Source: Apostichopus japonicus (taxonomy: Eukaryota > Echinodermata > Holothuroidea > Aspidochirotida > Stichopodidae). Taken from it: 64,000 bases of DNA. The notes below the pieces were generated by a model. It was not told where the DNA came from. It made no database searches and saw only the letters and a list, made by a program, of their open reading frames with translations. Positions 11,684 through 21,181 of this stretch are shown one piece after another (positions within the stretch are counted from its first letter, which is position 1; each line of letters begins with the position of its first letter). Made by a program: the position numbers and the translations under genes. Location: positions 18,298,265-18,362,264 of the forward strand of contig NC_092573.1 of the NCBI RefSeq assembly GCF_037975245.1, written 5' to 3'.

Positions 11684-14600
11684 TATATATATTTCCAGAG
11701 GACAAGAAATTCGGGCGAAAGTCCTGAAAAATTCGGGCAGCCTAAGAGGAGAAAAAATATATATATATATATATATCTATATATATTTTTTTTTCTCCTC
11801 TTAGGCTGCCCGAATTTTTCAGGACTTTCGCCCGAATTTCTTGTCCTCTGGAAATTTAGGGGACAGTTTGCCCCCCTGCACTCCCCGCCTCGAACGCCTA
11901 TGGTTGGCATCATTTGTTGTTTCAAGGTGTCAAGGCCTTTCTCCCAACTCAAACCCCTGTGGGCTACCGGTAGGTTTGCAGAAAATGCCCACATGTGGAC
12001 TTAAATAGCATTAGAGGAAGGGGATGGAAGACTAACACGCATCGATGTTTCGGTAATGGTCCACATTGGTGGCTCGGTGCTAATTAGGCCATTTATTGGG
12101 TTTCTTGAGGCAGCTGTCATCAGAATCTGGGTTTTTGTGCCAATCGATGACCGATAACATGTATTGGTAGATATCGATATCGCGCAGCACATGCACAAGG
12201 TTCGTGGTGTATGGTCGCAACCGTCGCACTCTATATCTCAAATTAATGAACAAAAAATATTAGTGAATCCCACTGATGATTTTTTTGATTTTTTTTTTTT
12301 ACAATTTTTTTTTATTACAATTTTTTTACCCCATTCCCAGTGGGGGGGCCAGCCGATTTCATGCGGGGGCCCGGCCCCCCCAGGCCCCCAACACACCGAG
12401 TAGTCTGGACTCGTACAATATACGGTGTAAGTCAGTGTTCATACAGGGAAGCATGTTAAAATTTCCTTTCTACTTTCATGAAACCGATCTTGCCTGTTTA
12501 GCTTTAAATTTGAACACATCACTTACAGTAGCACTTTTGTGTGATAAGGTCGAAACCTTTTCACTTTCACTTTGCAATCACACTTTCTAGGCATGGCCAT
12601 CTGGTGTTGAGTTTAATACGTCCTTTCGTTTTTGTAGGTGAAGGATGTAGTTCCCGGACGACAATCCAAAATAACTGTGCAGTACTTAAATGCTGGATTT
12701 GATGTGTACACGTAAGTCACCCAATATTACAAATGCAGATTGTTTTTCAGGCCACTGCACCTTAAAATAAATCTACACAGTTGAAGCCATCTTGGTGACA
12801 TCTGCTGGCCCGCCTCTACCCATATTGCAAGGTGTTATATGACAAAAAAAGGATGCTAGCAATTTAGCAAAGGTCTTCCAAAATTTGTATCCCATACTTT
12901 TGTGTTTCACTGTAGAAATCTTTGCACATATGATAGCTGATTCTGATTTGACTACTTTATTTCCAAACAACTAATTTCCTCCATACCTGCAGAGTAGGCA
13001 CCCTAGTTGTTTCCTGCAATCAATCTTCCTAGATACAACCCTAACTAGAGACCATGATAAACTTACTCATGTCCAGGTAGTACTGGCAATGAATATGAAA
13101 TGTTATAAGGATTGATTCTCATACGACAAAGTCACATCGATGTGAAGTGTATTTTGCAACTCATGTTTCTGGCAGGGAGACATCACTGTTGCAAATGCAA
13201 CAAACTGTAAAAGATATCATCTAATAAACTGCTGATAGGTCTCTAATCTAAATCAGTCTAACAGAAATGATCACAGCTAGGAGGTATAGAATAGCACTTT
13301 AACTTGTGCATTGTCTACTTATGTGTCTAAAGTATGATTACACTCAGTGAGGAGTGAGTTCCCTGTGTGTTTCATTGACTGTGTGGTGTATACTCTGGTA
13401 TCCCACAGTATTCATTAGTACGTGCTCTGAGTCACATTGTTAAGGTTTATTTCTCCTTATTACAGATGCCAATACTCCATCCGTGCAATAAGACCTTTCA
13501 TCCGTGACAGAAAGAAATTCATGGTCAGTAGTAGTGCAGTACAGTAATATCTTCAAACGGTTTACTGGTGGCCGATTATGATTGCTTAGCAAAATTGCTG
13601 TAGATTTTTTGAATCTCGAGGTACAGTAGACAAACTGACATCCTCGTAGCAAGTTTGTATTTTTGTCAATTTGCCTGCTAAGATCTCATCACCTACTATA
13701 TAGGATTCTCACTAATAAAGTGCTAACAGCACTGCTAGAATTTTGATTTACTGTTCTGTTATGTAACAAATGCAGTATATTCACTGAAGCTAAAACAAAT
13801 GCTATACATCTTTTTTGCACTTGTGTAGCAATTTGACCATTTTGAATAGCATTTTGTGATGTGATACTGGATAAATTATTCCCTGGTGTATGTATCACAT
13901 ATTTATAATTTGTGCCACTGCTGTGGAGGTGTGCATGGAACTTTGTTATGTCTTTTAGTTCTTTGAGTGTAGAACTTTCTAGTTAGGTTTGTGGTGAAGT
14001 ATATCAAGTGAATGTTATATACAAGTATCCATTTGGTAATGGTAGCGATTGATATCTTTAAATACTAATAATGTCATAATATTGTTTCCTTTGTAGGCAG
14101 AAGGGTTAGAATCAGAGCAAGCAGAGAGCTTTAAAGTTGCAGTGGAGGAGGCCATGGATTACCTTCAGAAGAGAGGTACGATTGTAACTGATAGCATCAT
14201 CATTTTAACATTCCATTAAAGATGCTGCTTCCATTTAGTGACTAAAAATTTACTCCAGTTGACTCTGTCAAACATTACAGACGAAAGAGGTTTTGCTGTT
14301 GCTAGAAGAAACAGGGAAATGTCAACATGTTCTCGCTTGACTTAGAGTGAAAGTCGTGAATTTAACCAGAATTAATCATCAAGTGTTATGAAATACAGCT
14401 AATAGATCTGAAACAGGTTTAATATTCAGAGTGAGTTGAGTGGGTAGAGGTACCATCAAAACTTGTGAATTAATCATCAGGTATTATGGATTGCAGCTAA
14501 TAGATCTAAAACAGGTTTAATATTCATATAGAGAGTTGAGTGGGTAGAGGTACCATACAAACGTGTAAATTAATCATCAAGTATTATGGAATCCAGCTAT

Positions 14601-17600
14601 AAATCTCAAACAGGTTTAATATTCATAGAGAGTTGAGTGGGTAGAGGTACTATACAAACGTGTGAATTAATCATCAAGTATTATGGATTGCAGCTAATAG
14701 ATCTGAAACAGGTTTAATGTTCATAGAGAGTTGAGTGGGTAGAGGTACCATACCAACGTGTGAATTAATCATGAAAAAACAGGAGAAAACTTCATGTTCA
14801 ATGAACCAGTTGACTTTACACTTAAATTCTTGCCCAGTAGACCATCAGATGTTCCTTCATGAAATCCAATTCCAATTTCTGAGAGAATTTTTCAAGGATG
14901 GAAGTTTTGTGAATTAGTATGGTACTTGTACAGTCACCTAATTCACGGAAATGACTTTGGTTTTTTGCAGCTCTTGGTTCATCACCAGTTCGCGATCCCT
15001 CTTCCACCATAGCCTGTCAAAGCATGGAGTCACCACCCCTTACCCCAACAGAATGCATCGTCCATCCCTTGAAGGTGATCTGTTCAACACCAGGAGAGGG
15101 GTATATTTCTTCACCCTCTCCAGAGCTGAGGGTGGGTCACCCACCAGGTTTTTGGACAGAGGAGCAAAACTGTCGGCAAGATGCTGAACCGGACACGGGA
15201 AGATTACAAAAGTAAGTCTCGTGTAGTCATCACTTTGCCCAGATTTCTAAACTTTCGATTCTGAGAGCCATGACGAGAAATGATCGCAACAATAGGCATA
15301 TCAAGATTCTGTACTTAAAATGAGGAGAAGATGTTACAATATACATGCACAATTTGATGAACCTTCAGCCTAGTCGGTATGTTACTGAACTGTATTGTGG
15401 ATATGTTGGGACTGCAGTAGCTTTATTATGTCTACAAAAGTTTTATTGGACCGACAAGTTTTCAAAAAGTGATTTTGTTCCTATTTCCTCAACTTCCTCG
15501 AAAGTAGGACCTCTGAGACCAACTGTTGTTTGCAAAATTAGATCTTATGATAATGAACAAAACAAAACATGTAATGTTATTGGAAATGTGACATCAAATA
15601 CTGAATTCTGCTTAAAGCATCACGCTGTGTTTGAAACCTATCACCTACTGCCGTGCAAGTACACAAGCTCAGTGTACTATATCTTTAGTTTTGAGTTGGC
15701 AACTAATTGGCTTTATGTTTAATGGTTTCTATAACAGTGGTTGATTTAAAACTTTGCAATAATGATCGTCCGTTCATTTGTGTGTGTCTGTCTGTCTGTG
15801 TGATGCACAGTTTGATGTGATGTCGCACCAAACTTATATTTGCTATGTTGATGTACCATTGTGAGTATATCAACCCTGTTGTTTTGGTTGAGGTCAAAGG
15901 TCATCTGCAGTCAGCAGAGTTCCAAGTCTGGAATTATTTTTGTCCTGTGATATCTCAAGATGGGGATATTGAAGACATCACATTTCTAAGAGATTCAACC
16001 AATGTCCTATAATTCTTGATGGATTTTAGCATTTCTGCTAACCTCAGGGGAGTCTATATTAATCACCCAACACAAATACCAGCACTAAGGATCAGCCTTC
16101 ACCAACTGTCAGAGCAGAAACACCAGCTATCAGCCAGTTGGGTTAATTTTCTATAGTACTACCTCTATGTGTAACATTCATGACACACTTGGAAAACCTC
16201 GTAGTAACAGAATGAGCAGTTCCCAACCGGCTTCCTTTAGAAACAGGATATTGATACGGCTCATACTATCCCTAGTTCCATACACGTCCTCTATTCATCA
16301 TATCATGAATGTATCATATGGCGAAAATTGCCCCAACTGGGTGGTACCTATGCCTCACCTGATCTGCATGTAAGATTTTAGGCAAAGATGGATGTTGTCT
16401 TTTGCAGTGAATATGGGGAGAGGTGGAAAAAGACGATTTTTATTGTTTATATTGTAATGAGTGGAAATGGCTTTTCATCATCAGTCGAAATCGGGGACGA
16501 CACATTAAGAGCATGCAAAGCTTTAGCTTAGTTATTGTTTGATAAACTAATGATTATGTTCATTTTCTCTTTCGTTGTTATTTTGTTCGGTTTTGTAGAC
16601 GAAAGAAATGGGAGAAGGTAGAAGACAGGCTTGTAAAGCAGATCTTGAAAGATGAAACAAAGGTAACATTTCTCACCGAATTAATTAATTGCAGACTCAA
16701 TAGACATTACCTGAAGGTAAATGACTACCTTGAGTCGATGCGTACTTGATTTGTAATCATTACGTTGATCTGTATCTTTAATGTCGACGGGTTACGTGAT
16801 GCAGGTTGCCAGCTCAAGTCTGTCAACTCGAGGAGCTGTGTAGACCCAAATTACAAATGGTTCTTTAAATTTTGGGTTTTTGGACTTGAAAGAGCTTTCT
16901 TACTCATTTATGAACTTTATTGTCTAATTTTCGTTCTTCTCAGCGACTGGAAATTACCTCGGAGAGTAACAACCTTCAGTCCAGGACTTTCATGTAAACC
17001 AGTACCAGTACCAGTACCAGCTATTAAATTAAGAAGGCCGTACATTTGACCTGAAAGTCCTTAACTCATTTGCATCACCCGGCAATGTGTCTTTATTATT
17101 TCTTAGTTTGTATACAGTCAGTTACAAACCAAAAAAAGTATTGACAAACAAACAATTGAGATTCCCATTTAGTGAGGATTTTTCAATAGTGCCTTCATCA
17201 TCTTTTGAAGATCTGTGGAGTTATAAAAGTTTTTGAATAGCCCATCTTTGATTGTTGAATCAGGGTTGCTACAAAAGGGCATTTATCTTCACATTTACTC
17301 TTTTTAAGGCATTTCTTCTGATTGGGGATCCTTTGCTTATGAATACGTTTTGAGTTTGGTTCTGTTGATGACATTACTAAGTGGTGGTAAAAGGTCTTCA
17401 TACGTGATGTTCATACTCAAGTTTTTTCTTTCAAATGGCCATGTATCCTAAAGGACAATTTGTATAGCAAGAACATAGAAATATTTCTAATTTACCTATT
17501 TTACAGGAACGTCTGGTGAAAATATGGAAAGGACAAATCAAGTCAACCAGACATACAAGATACTTTTCTTCGTCTCACAAGGACAGAGATACTCTTAAGT

Positions 17601-20600
17601 TTAATGCCAAACTCGGTGCCTTGACTACAGATGAAAAGGCAAGTCTCCCTAATATTCTTATTAGTGTCTTCAACTCTTCATGATTTGTATTTTTCCCTCC
17701 TAAAATCCTTCCTTTCTTCTCAGGACCTCCAGTTTAAAGCAGCAAGGTGGGTTTCGTAATTAGAATGACACATATCGTCGTAATGAGTAAATGACTCCAG
17801 TCACCCATTGTCCGAGCTTAAGAAACATTTGAATGTAGTTATGATGTTTATCGCCATAGTAGTAGTACAGTGACTGGAGTCATTAACTAGATATGGGGTC
17901 ACAATAATATTTAGTAAGTGACTCCATACATACATCAAAATTAAATGACTTGTTACAATACTGGTTTAACTACAGCAAATTCCACTTTCACTGTAATACT
18001 TTGAGCAATCTTCATTGCAAGGGTGGCATCAACCTTATCAGTTAACTCTGACAACATATTACATCTGGATTCATATGTGTAATTAGTGGCTTATCTAGAT
18101 GTTGTCAGCTCCTGTGGAAGTATTAATTCCTAAGGCTGGGAGGATATTTGCTTTGAAATGTAACAGACTGTCTCTCTGATTTCAAATAATATCGATATAG
18201 CCCTCTATACTATGCTGGAAAATATCAATCAAGTTTGCAGTTAGGTGTGTCTGCATACAGGCCTGTTGAGAAGAGGGTGAGGTTGAGTTAGGTTGAGTGC
18301 ACACTGTACAACCAGTTACTTGAGGGCCTCATACATATTCAGTACTGATATGTGATTCGTGAAGGATTGACCCAAATTTGAGAAAGTCTGTCAAAATCTC
18401 TAGTTCAATATGGTGTCATTCATTAAAGTATAAGCATGTGGTAGATTTAATCCCCACCTTCACAGATGGTCACAGTTTAAAGGTAGGATGTAGATCTGTT
18501 CCCTGTCCAAAATATACTTCTCCATTTAAGATTGTACTAAAAGTGAATAATTGTGAAATTTTGAAAATTTTGAAACCTGAATATTGGATATAAAGCACCT
18601 GTGTTTATCAACGACTACACTTTCCTTATGATTGACAAACACTCATTATAGCAGTACATTATTTCTCTTTCAATTCTAATTTTTGGGGCCAGAGAGTGGG
18701 ACGGGGACAGGACGTGGGTGGGGATTGAAGAGGCAGGTGTTTGGATAGAAGCATGGATAATTTTTGGCTTGCACCTGCTTAATAATATCTGAGAACTAAG
18801 CCAAGTCACTCTTTGTTTTATATCTAGATTGACAAAGTTGCTGAACATTTAGAGGAAATCTTCAGAAACCATTGCCAGGAAAAGAAAACCGACCTACCGA
18901 GTACAGGATACATATTTGATGTTTGGCTGCCCGAGGTGAGTTTGTTTTTGTTATTTGTGGAAGTGTGTGTATTGAAAGCATTTCACAAAAGCCATTGGTT
19001 TTTTTTAGCTCAAACAGGTGGTCATCATATCCCTGTGCTAATACATTGACCAATATTAGTCATATGAAATGTAGTACTGTTGTTGGAACATTAGAAATAG
19101 TCTGCCACAATGAACTTGTTTACTACTTGTTTACACTAGAAGTGACACACACACCAGACCTCTAAGAATGGCTAAGCTCCAGATCAGATTATAGTAGGGC
19201 GACAGTGTCTCCCTGAATCAAAGATGAACGCAATTTATGCTCTATTTATGCTCTACTTAGAGCAGTGTATGCTCTATGTATGTTCTATATACAAAACTGA
19301 TATCAATGTTTTGTGCAATACTGCTGACAAGCATTTAATAAGGTGAACACATATTTTTCAAAAATTCGAGGGACATGATGTTGACATCAATGGGTGGTAC
19401 CTACATTATACGTTTTGAGGGGCGGGTGGAATTTTGAGATCGGTGCTATTCAAGAATGATGTTCACTGACCATGATTCTCTAATACATTCTCTAGAAACA
19501 CATTTTTTTTTAATTGATATTATTCTGGGCATTTTACAAATTTAGGAATGATCAGTGACAGTACATGAAATCTGGGGCAATTTTGGGGACACTTTTAATC
19601 CAGACACTGTCCATGAAATCAGGGGACTGTCCCCAGATATCGGAGACGTCAGGTCACCTTAATATAATAGCAGCTGTTATCGTGACTTCAGATCATACCC
19701 ACATCTGGTTTTAATGAATGGCATTTAAGCCTATCGGGTTTTGTGGATTTGTTCCAGATGTAGAGGAAATAGTTCTTGTCTTAGCCTTACTCCTGATTGT
19801 CATTGAAGTTCATCAGTATTCCCAATCGCCTGCAACCCCCCCCCACCCCACCCCCTTTTCCTCCTTGGAAGCTGGGAAGTTAAATATTCCTTCATGCTCA
19901 ATGTTCATCAAGCATTCCACAGTCATCCTTAAAATAAAGAGACTTAAGGTAAACCTGTACTATGGGTGTTGGGTAGACTACAGGTAATACTACTGTATTA
20001 CGGGTGTTGGGTAGACTTGAGGTAATACTACTGTATCACAGGTGTTGGGTAGACTACAGGTAATACTACTGTATTATGGGTGTTGGGTAGACTACAGGTA
20101 ATACTACTGTATCACAGGTGTTGGGTAGACTACAGGTAATACTACTGTATTACAGGTGTTGGGTAGACTACAGGTAATACTACTGTATTACCTGTAGGTG
20201 TTGGGTAGACTACAGGTAATACTACTGTATTACCTGTAGGTGTTGGGTAGACTACATATAATACAACTGTATTACCTGTAGGTGTTGGGTAAACTACAGG
20301 TAATACTACTGTATTACAGGTGTTGGGTAAACTACAGGTAATACTACTGTATTACAGGTGTTGGGTAGACTACATGTAATATTACTGTATTACAGGTGTT
20401 GGGTAGACTACAGGTAATACTACTGTATTACGGGTGTTGGGTAGACTACAGGTAATACTACTGTATTACCTGTAGGTGTTGGGTAGAATACAGGTAATAC
20501 TACTGTATTAGAGGTGTTGGGTAGACTACATATAATACTACTGTATTACCTGTAGGTGTTGGGTAAACTACAGGTAATACTACTGTATTACAGGTGTTGG

Positions 20601-20916
20601 GTAGACAAAGTGGGAATCAAACAATTCCGGGTGACTACTGTATACAGTATGTTAATAATGACCCTCAAGGCAAATTTCCGTATGGTCAACTTAGGGAGGG
20701 ATAATTTACCGGCTCTCTGCCTTCCACATTCCGTTTTCAGCCCTTCAGTGGTCGTCTAGTTGTTATTCATGATTCTATCATCCTGCATGAAATGTATTTT
20801 GCTCTCTTCTTCAGGCAATTCTGTTTGCAACGATGAGGTCCCACCGAATAGGACAGAAAAAGGCAGAGGAACATCTCTCATCTGAGAGTAGACAAGTATG
20901 GAAGGACATGCCATAG
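7884..20916 (+). CDS. PWWP3A-like: PWWP3A/MUM1-like chromatin protein, 12 coding exons
   Basis: Nuclear chromatin-binding protein of the PWWP3A/PWWP3B (MUM1/EXPAND1) family. The vertebrate member PWWP3A binds nucleosomes and works with 53BP1 in chromatin opening at DNA breaks; that role here is inferred. Coding exons: 7884-8589, 8737-8806, 9174-9217, 9666-9736, 12638-12711, 13466-13523, 14097-14175, 14971-15211, 16599-16662, 17507-17638, 18828-18935, 20815-20916. All phases agree, giving about 572 residues from the ATG at 7914. Residues 1-260 are charged and probably disordered (acidic SDSDEEEEL near 6-14, many Lys/Arg stretches). The PWWP domain starts at about 268 (EEGDLVWARHP, then NPFWPAIV at 281-288) and runs through VQYLN and RPFIRD with a following helix to about 357. 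A Ser/Pro-rich linker (358-437) precedes the C-terminal helical module (438-572) with IFDVWLPEAILFA and KKAEEHL, which matches the family's characteristic C-terminus. Intron 17639-18827 starts with GC. The true N-terminus is uncertain because upstream coding exons are possible. Confidence 0.85.
8737..8806 (+). CDS. PWWP3A-like: PWWP gene coding exon 2
   Basis: The acceptor is gtttttgtttcag and the donor is CTCAGA/GTAAGT. It completes the split Gly codon and encodes LVRPSNQEDATSRLVE, then VSTEFSE, a linker before the PWWP domain. Confidence 0.75.
9174..9217 (+). CDS. PWWP3A-like: PWWP gene coding exon 3 (44 bp)
   Basis: The acceptor is attctccaacag and the donor is ATTG/GTGAGG. It encodes the acidic PDSDDELIDPSLEI between the linker and the PWWP domain. 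The phase fits both neighbouring exons (two bases in, one base out). Confidence 0.75.
9666..9736 (+). CDS. PWWP3A-like: PWWP gene coding exon 4: start of PWWP domain
   Basis: The acceptor is aaatcttctag and the donor is GCCATC/GTAAGT. It encodes DEEEYEEGDLVWARHP then WNPFWPAI. The PFWP tetrapeptide is the PWWP signature and VWARHP is the preceding strand. The following intron is 2.9 kb and filled with transposons. Confidence 0.9.
9935..10430. mobile_element. Composite hAT-like GC-rich elements in PWWP intron
   Basis: The stretch starts CAGTGGCGTAGCTAGG. A second terminus-like sequence CAAAGGCGTACGGGA lies at 10229. Two copies of the family core, in reverse orientation, are at about 10010-10100 and 10297-10400 (ctatctaagcggagcgccac...ggttggcgc, then gattgccggaaacggcactt). 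No clean right end or target duplication was found, so this is a nested or truncated pair. It has no transposase frame. Confidence 0.55.
10800..11458. mobile_element. Non-autonomous hAT-like transposon with 8-bp TSD
   Basis: The termini CAAGGGCGGCGGAA match over 14 bases on both ends. Flanking octamers ATCCAGGT (10792-10799) and GTCCAGGT (11459-11466) match at seven of eight positions. The core lies at about 11220-11320 in reverse orientation (ctatctgagcggagcgccac...ggttggcg, then cagatggccggaaacggct). It is 659 bp, has no transposase, and sits in the intron that splits the PWWP domain. Confidence 0.8.
11651..11692. repeat. (TA)n microsatellite
   Basis: About 20 TA units with one interruption, immediately left of the large palindrome. 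Confidence 0.9.
11691..11855. repeat. Large palindrome, 61-bp perfect arms, (TA) spacer
   Basis: The left arm 11691-11751 begins atttccagaggacaagaaat and ends cctaagaggag. The right arm 11795-11855 is its exact reverse complement over 61 bases. The 43-base spacer is A-run, (TA)n and T-run, so almost the whole 165 bp can fold on itself. The motif attcgggca also occurs just outside (about 11558 and 11625), suggesting local duplication and inversion. It lies in the fourth coding intron of the PWWP gene. Confidence 0.9.
12330..12405. mobile_element. Fragment of a GC-rich hAT-like terminus
   Basis: CCCAGTGGGGGGGCCAGCCG followed by a ggggcccggccccccc block resembles the GC-rich terminal portion of the window's hAT-like elements. 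No partner end is visible, so this is a relic. Confidence 0.3.
12638..12711 (+). CDS. PWWP3A-like: PWWP gene coding exon 5: PWWP beta core
   Basis: The acceptor is cgtttttgtag and the donor is TACAC/GTAAGT. It encodes VKDVVPGRQSKITVQYLNAG then FDVY, the strands following the PFWP signature. Confidence 0.8.
13466..13523 (+). CDS. PWWP3A-like: PWWP gene coding exon 6
   Basis: The acceptor is ctccttattacag and the donor is TTCATG/GTCAGT. It encodes CQYSIRAIRPFIRDRKKFM, the last strand and turn of the PWWP barrel. Confidence 0.75.
14097..14175 (+). CDS. PWWP3A-like: PWWP gene coding exon 7: PWWP C-terminal helix
   Basis: The acceptor is gtttcctttgtag and the donor is AAGAGAG/GTACG. It encodes AEGLESEQAESFKVAVEEAM then DYLQKR, an amphipathic helix as expected after the PWWP barrel. 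Confidence 0.75.
14361..14773 (+). repeat. ~97-bp tandem repeat, four copies plus partial
   Basis: The unit contains gaattaatcatcaagtatta, then cagctaatagatct, caggtttaatattcat, gagagttgagtgggtagagg and taccatacaaacgtgt. Unit starts at about 14369, 14467, 14567, 14663 and 14762 give spacings of 96-100 bp. It lies in the intron between PWWP coding exons 7 and 8 and has no coding content. Confidence 0.85.
14971..15211 (+). CDS. PWWP3A-like: PWWP gene coding exon 8: Ser/Pro-rich linker
   Basis: The acceptor is ggttttttgcag and the donor is TACAAAA/GTAAGT. It encodes a Pro/Ser/Thr-rich linker with short SP and TP motifs (SSPVRDPSS, ESPPLTPTE, SSPSPELR). These are possible phosphorylation sites, but no fold is apparent. 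Confidence 0.75.
16599..16662 (+). CDS. PWWP3A-like: PWWP gene coding exon 9
   Basis: The acceptor is gttcggttttgtag and the donor is ACAAAG/GTAACA. It encodes RKKWEKVEDRLVKQILKDET, a basic helix that opens the conserved C-terminal module. Confidence 0.75.
17507..17638 (+). CDS. PWWP3A-like: PWWP gene coding exon 10, followed by a GC donor
   Basis: The acceptor is cctattttacag. The exon encodes ERLVKIWKGQIKSTRHTRYF, then SSSHKDRDTLKFNAKLGALT and TDEK. It ends AAAAG/GCAAGT, a GC donor that otherwise matches the consensus perfectly. No GT donor keeps the frame, and joining DEK directly to IDKVAEHL matches the family order. Confidence 0.75.
17790..17884. repeat. 15-bp perfect inverted repeat, intronic
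   Basis: AATGACTCCAGTCAC (17790-17804) is exactly inverted at 17870-17884, separated by 65 bases. The interior is not self-complementary, so this is more like a small MITE relic than a hairpin RNA. It lies in the GC-AG intron. Confidence 0.6.
18828..18935 (+). CDS. PWWP3A-like: PWWP gene coding exon 11
   Basis: The acceptor is gttttatatctag and the donor is CCCGAG/GTGAGT. It encodes IDKVAEHLEEIFRNHCQEKK, then TDLPSTGYIFDVWLPE. This is the helical region whose end joins AILFA in the last exon to make the family's LPEAI segment. Confidence 0.85.
19953..20606 (+). repeat. Hairpin-forming 38/43-bp minisatellite, 17 copies
   Basis: The unit is gtgttgggtagactacag plus gtaatactactgtattacag (38 bp). 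A longer variant ends gtattacctgtag. Seventeen ttgggtag/ttgggtaa anchors occur. In long variants the arms CTACAGGTAATAC and GTATTACCTGTAG are exact complements around a TACT loop. It lies in the last intron of the PWWP gene. Confidence 0.9.
20815..20916 (+). CDS. PWWP3A-like: PWWP gene last coding exon and stop
   Basis: The acceptor is gctctcttcttcag. It encodes AILFATMRSHRIGQKKAEEH, then LSSESRQVWKDMP, ending in TAG at 20914-20916. The Ala-Ile start, KKAEEHL and the following short helix match the C-terminus of PWWP3A/B proteins as I know them. Confidence 0.85.
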   Translation, partial: AILFATMRSHRIGQKKAEEHLSSESRQVWKDMP

Positions 20917-21175
20917 CAGCTGAGAGCATTGATACCGTCATAGCGTCCCTTTAAAGGCACCTTGGTTTTGAGGAAGACTAGCCAGAAAGTTTGCTGTTAC
21001 CAATGTGGAAAAGGAAGGAAAACAATATTTACACAGTAGTTACTTATGTCATAAATATCGTAAGATTTATTCTTGTCAATGACGTTGATTTCCAAATATA
21101 GATTTGGGAGAGAAGGTTATACATGGAATTAATGCGGAACTGGTTTTCTATATGTTGCAGTTCTGAAAATTAAAG

Positions 21176-21181
21176 AATAAA
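21176..21181 (+). promoter_or_regulatory. Poly(A) signal AATAAA
   Basis: The canonical hexamer lies 260 bases after the PWWP-gene stop, in 3'-UTR-like AT-rich sequence, and is the nearest good candidate for its 3' end. Other AATAAA hexamers occur near 21277 and 23199, so longer 3' ends are possible. Confidence 0.45.

Noticed and set aside
15345-15722. 125-codon frame between PWWP coding exons 8 and 9
   Set aside because: It lies wholly in an intron whose flanking exons join in phase without it, and has no recognisable domain.
17725-17747. Possible 23-bp microexon (DLQFKAAR) between PWWP coding exons 10 and 11
   Set aside because: It has AG and GT neighbours, but including it shifts the frame of the next exon (IDKVAEHL), and the family order joins DEK directly to IDK.
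19953-20606. CRISPR-like array
   Set aside because: Units are contiguous without unique spacers, and the DNA is clearly from an intron-bearing animal genome.
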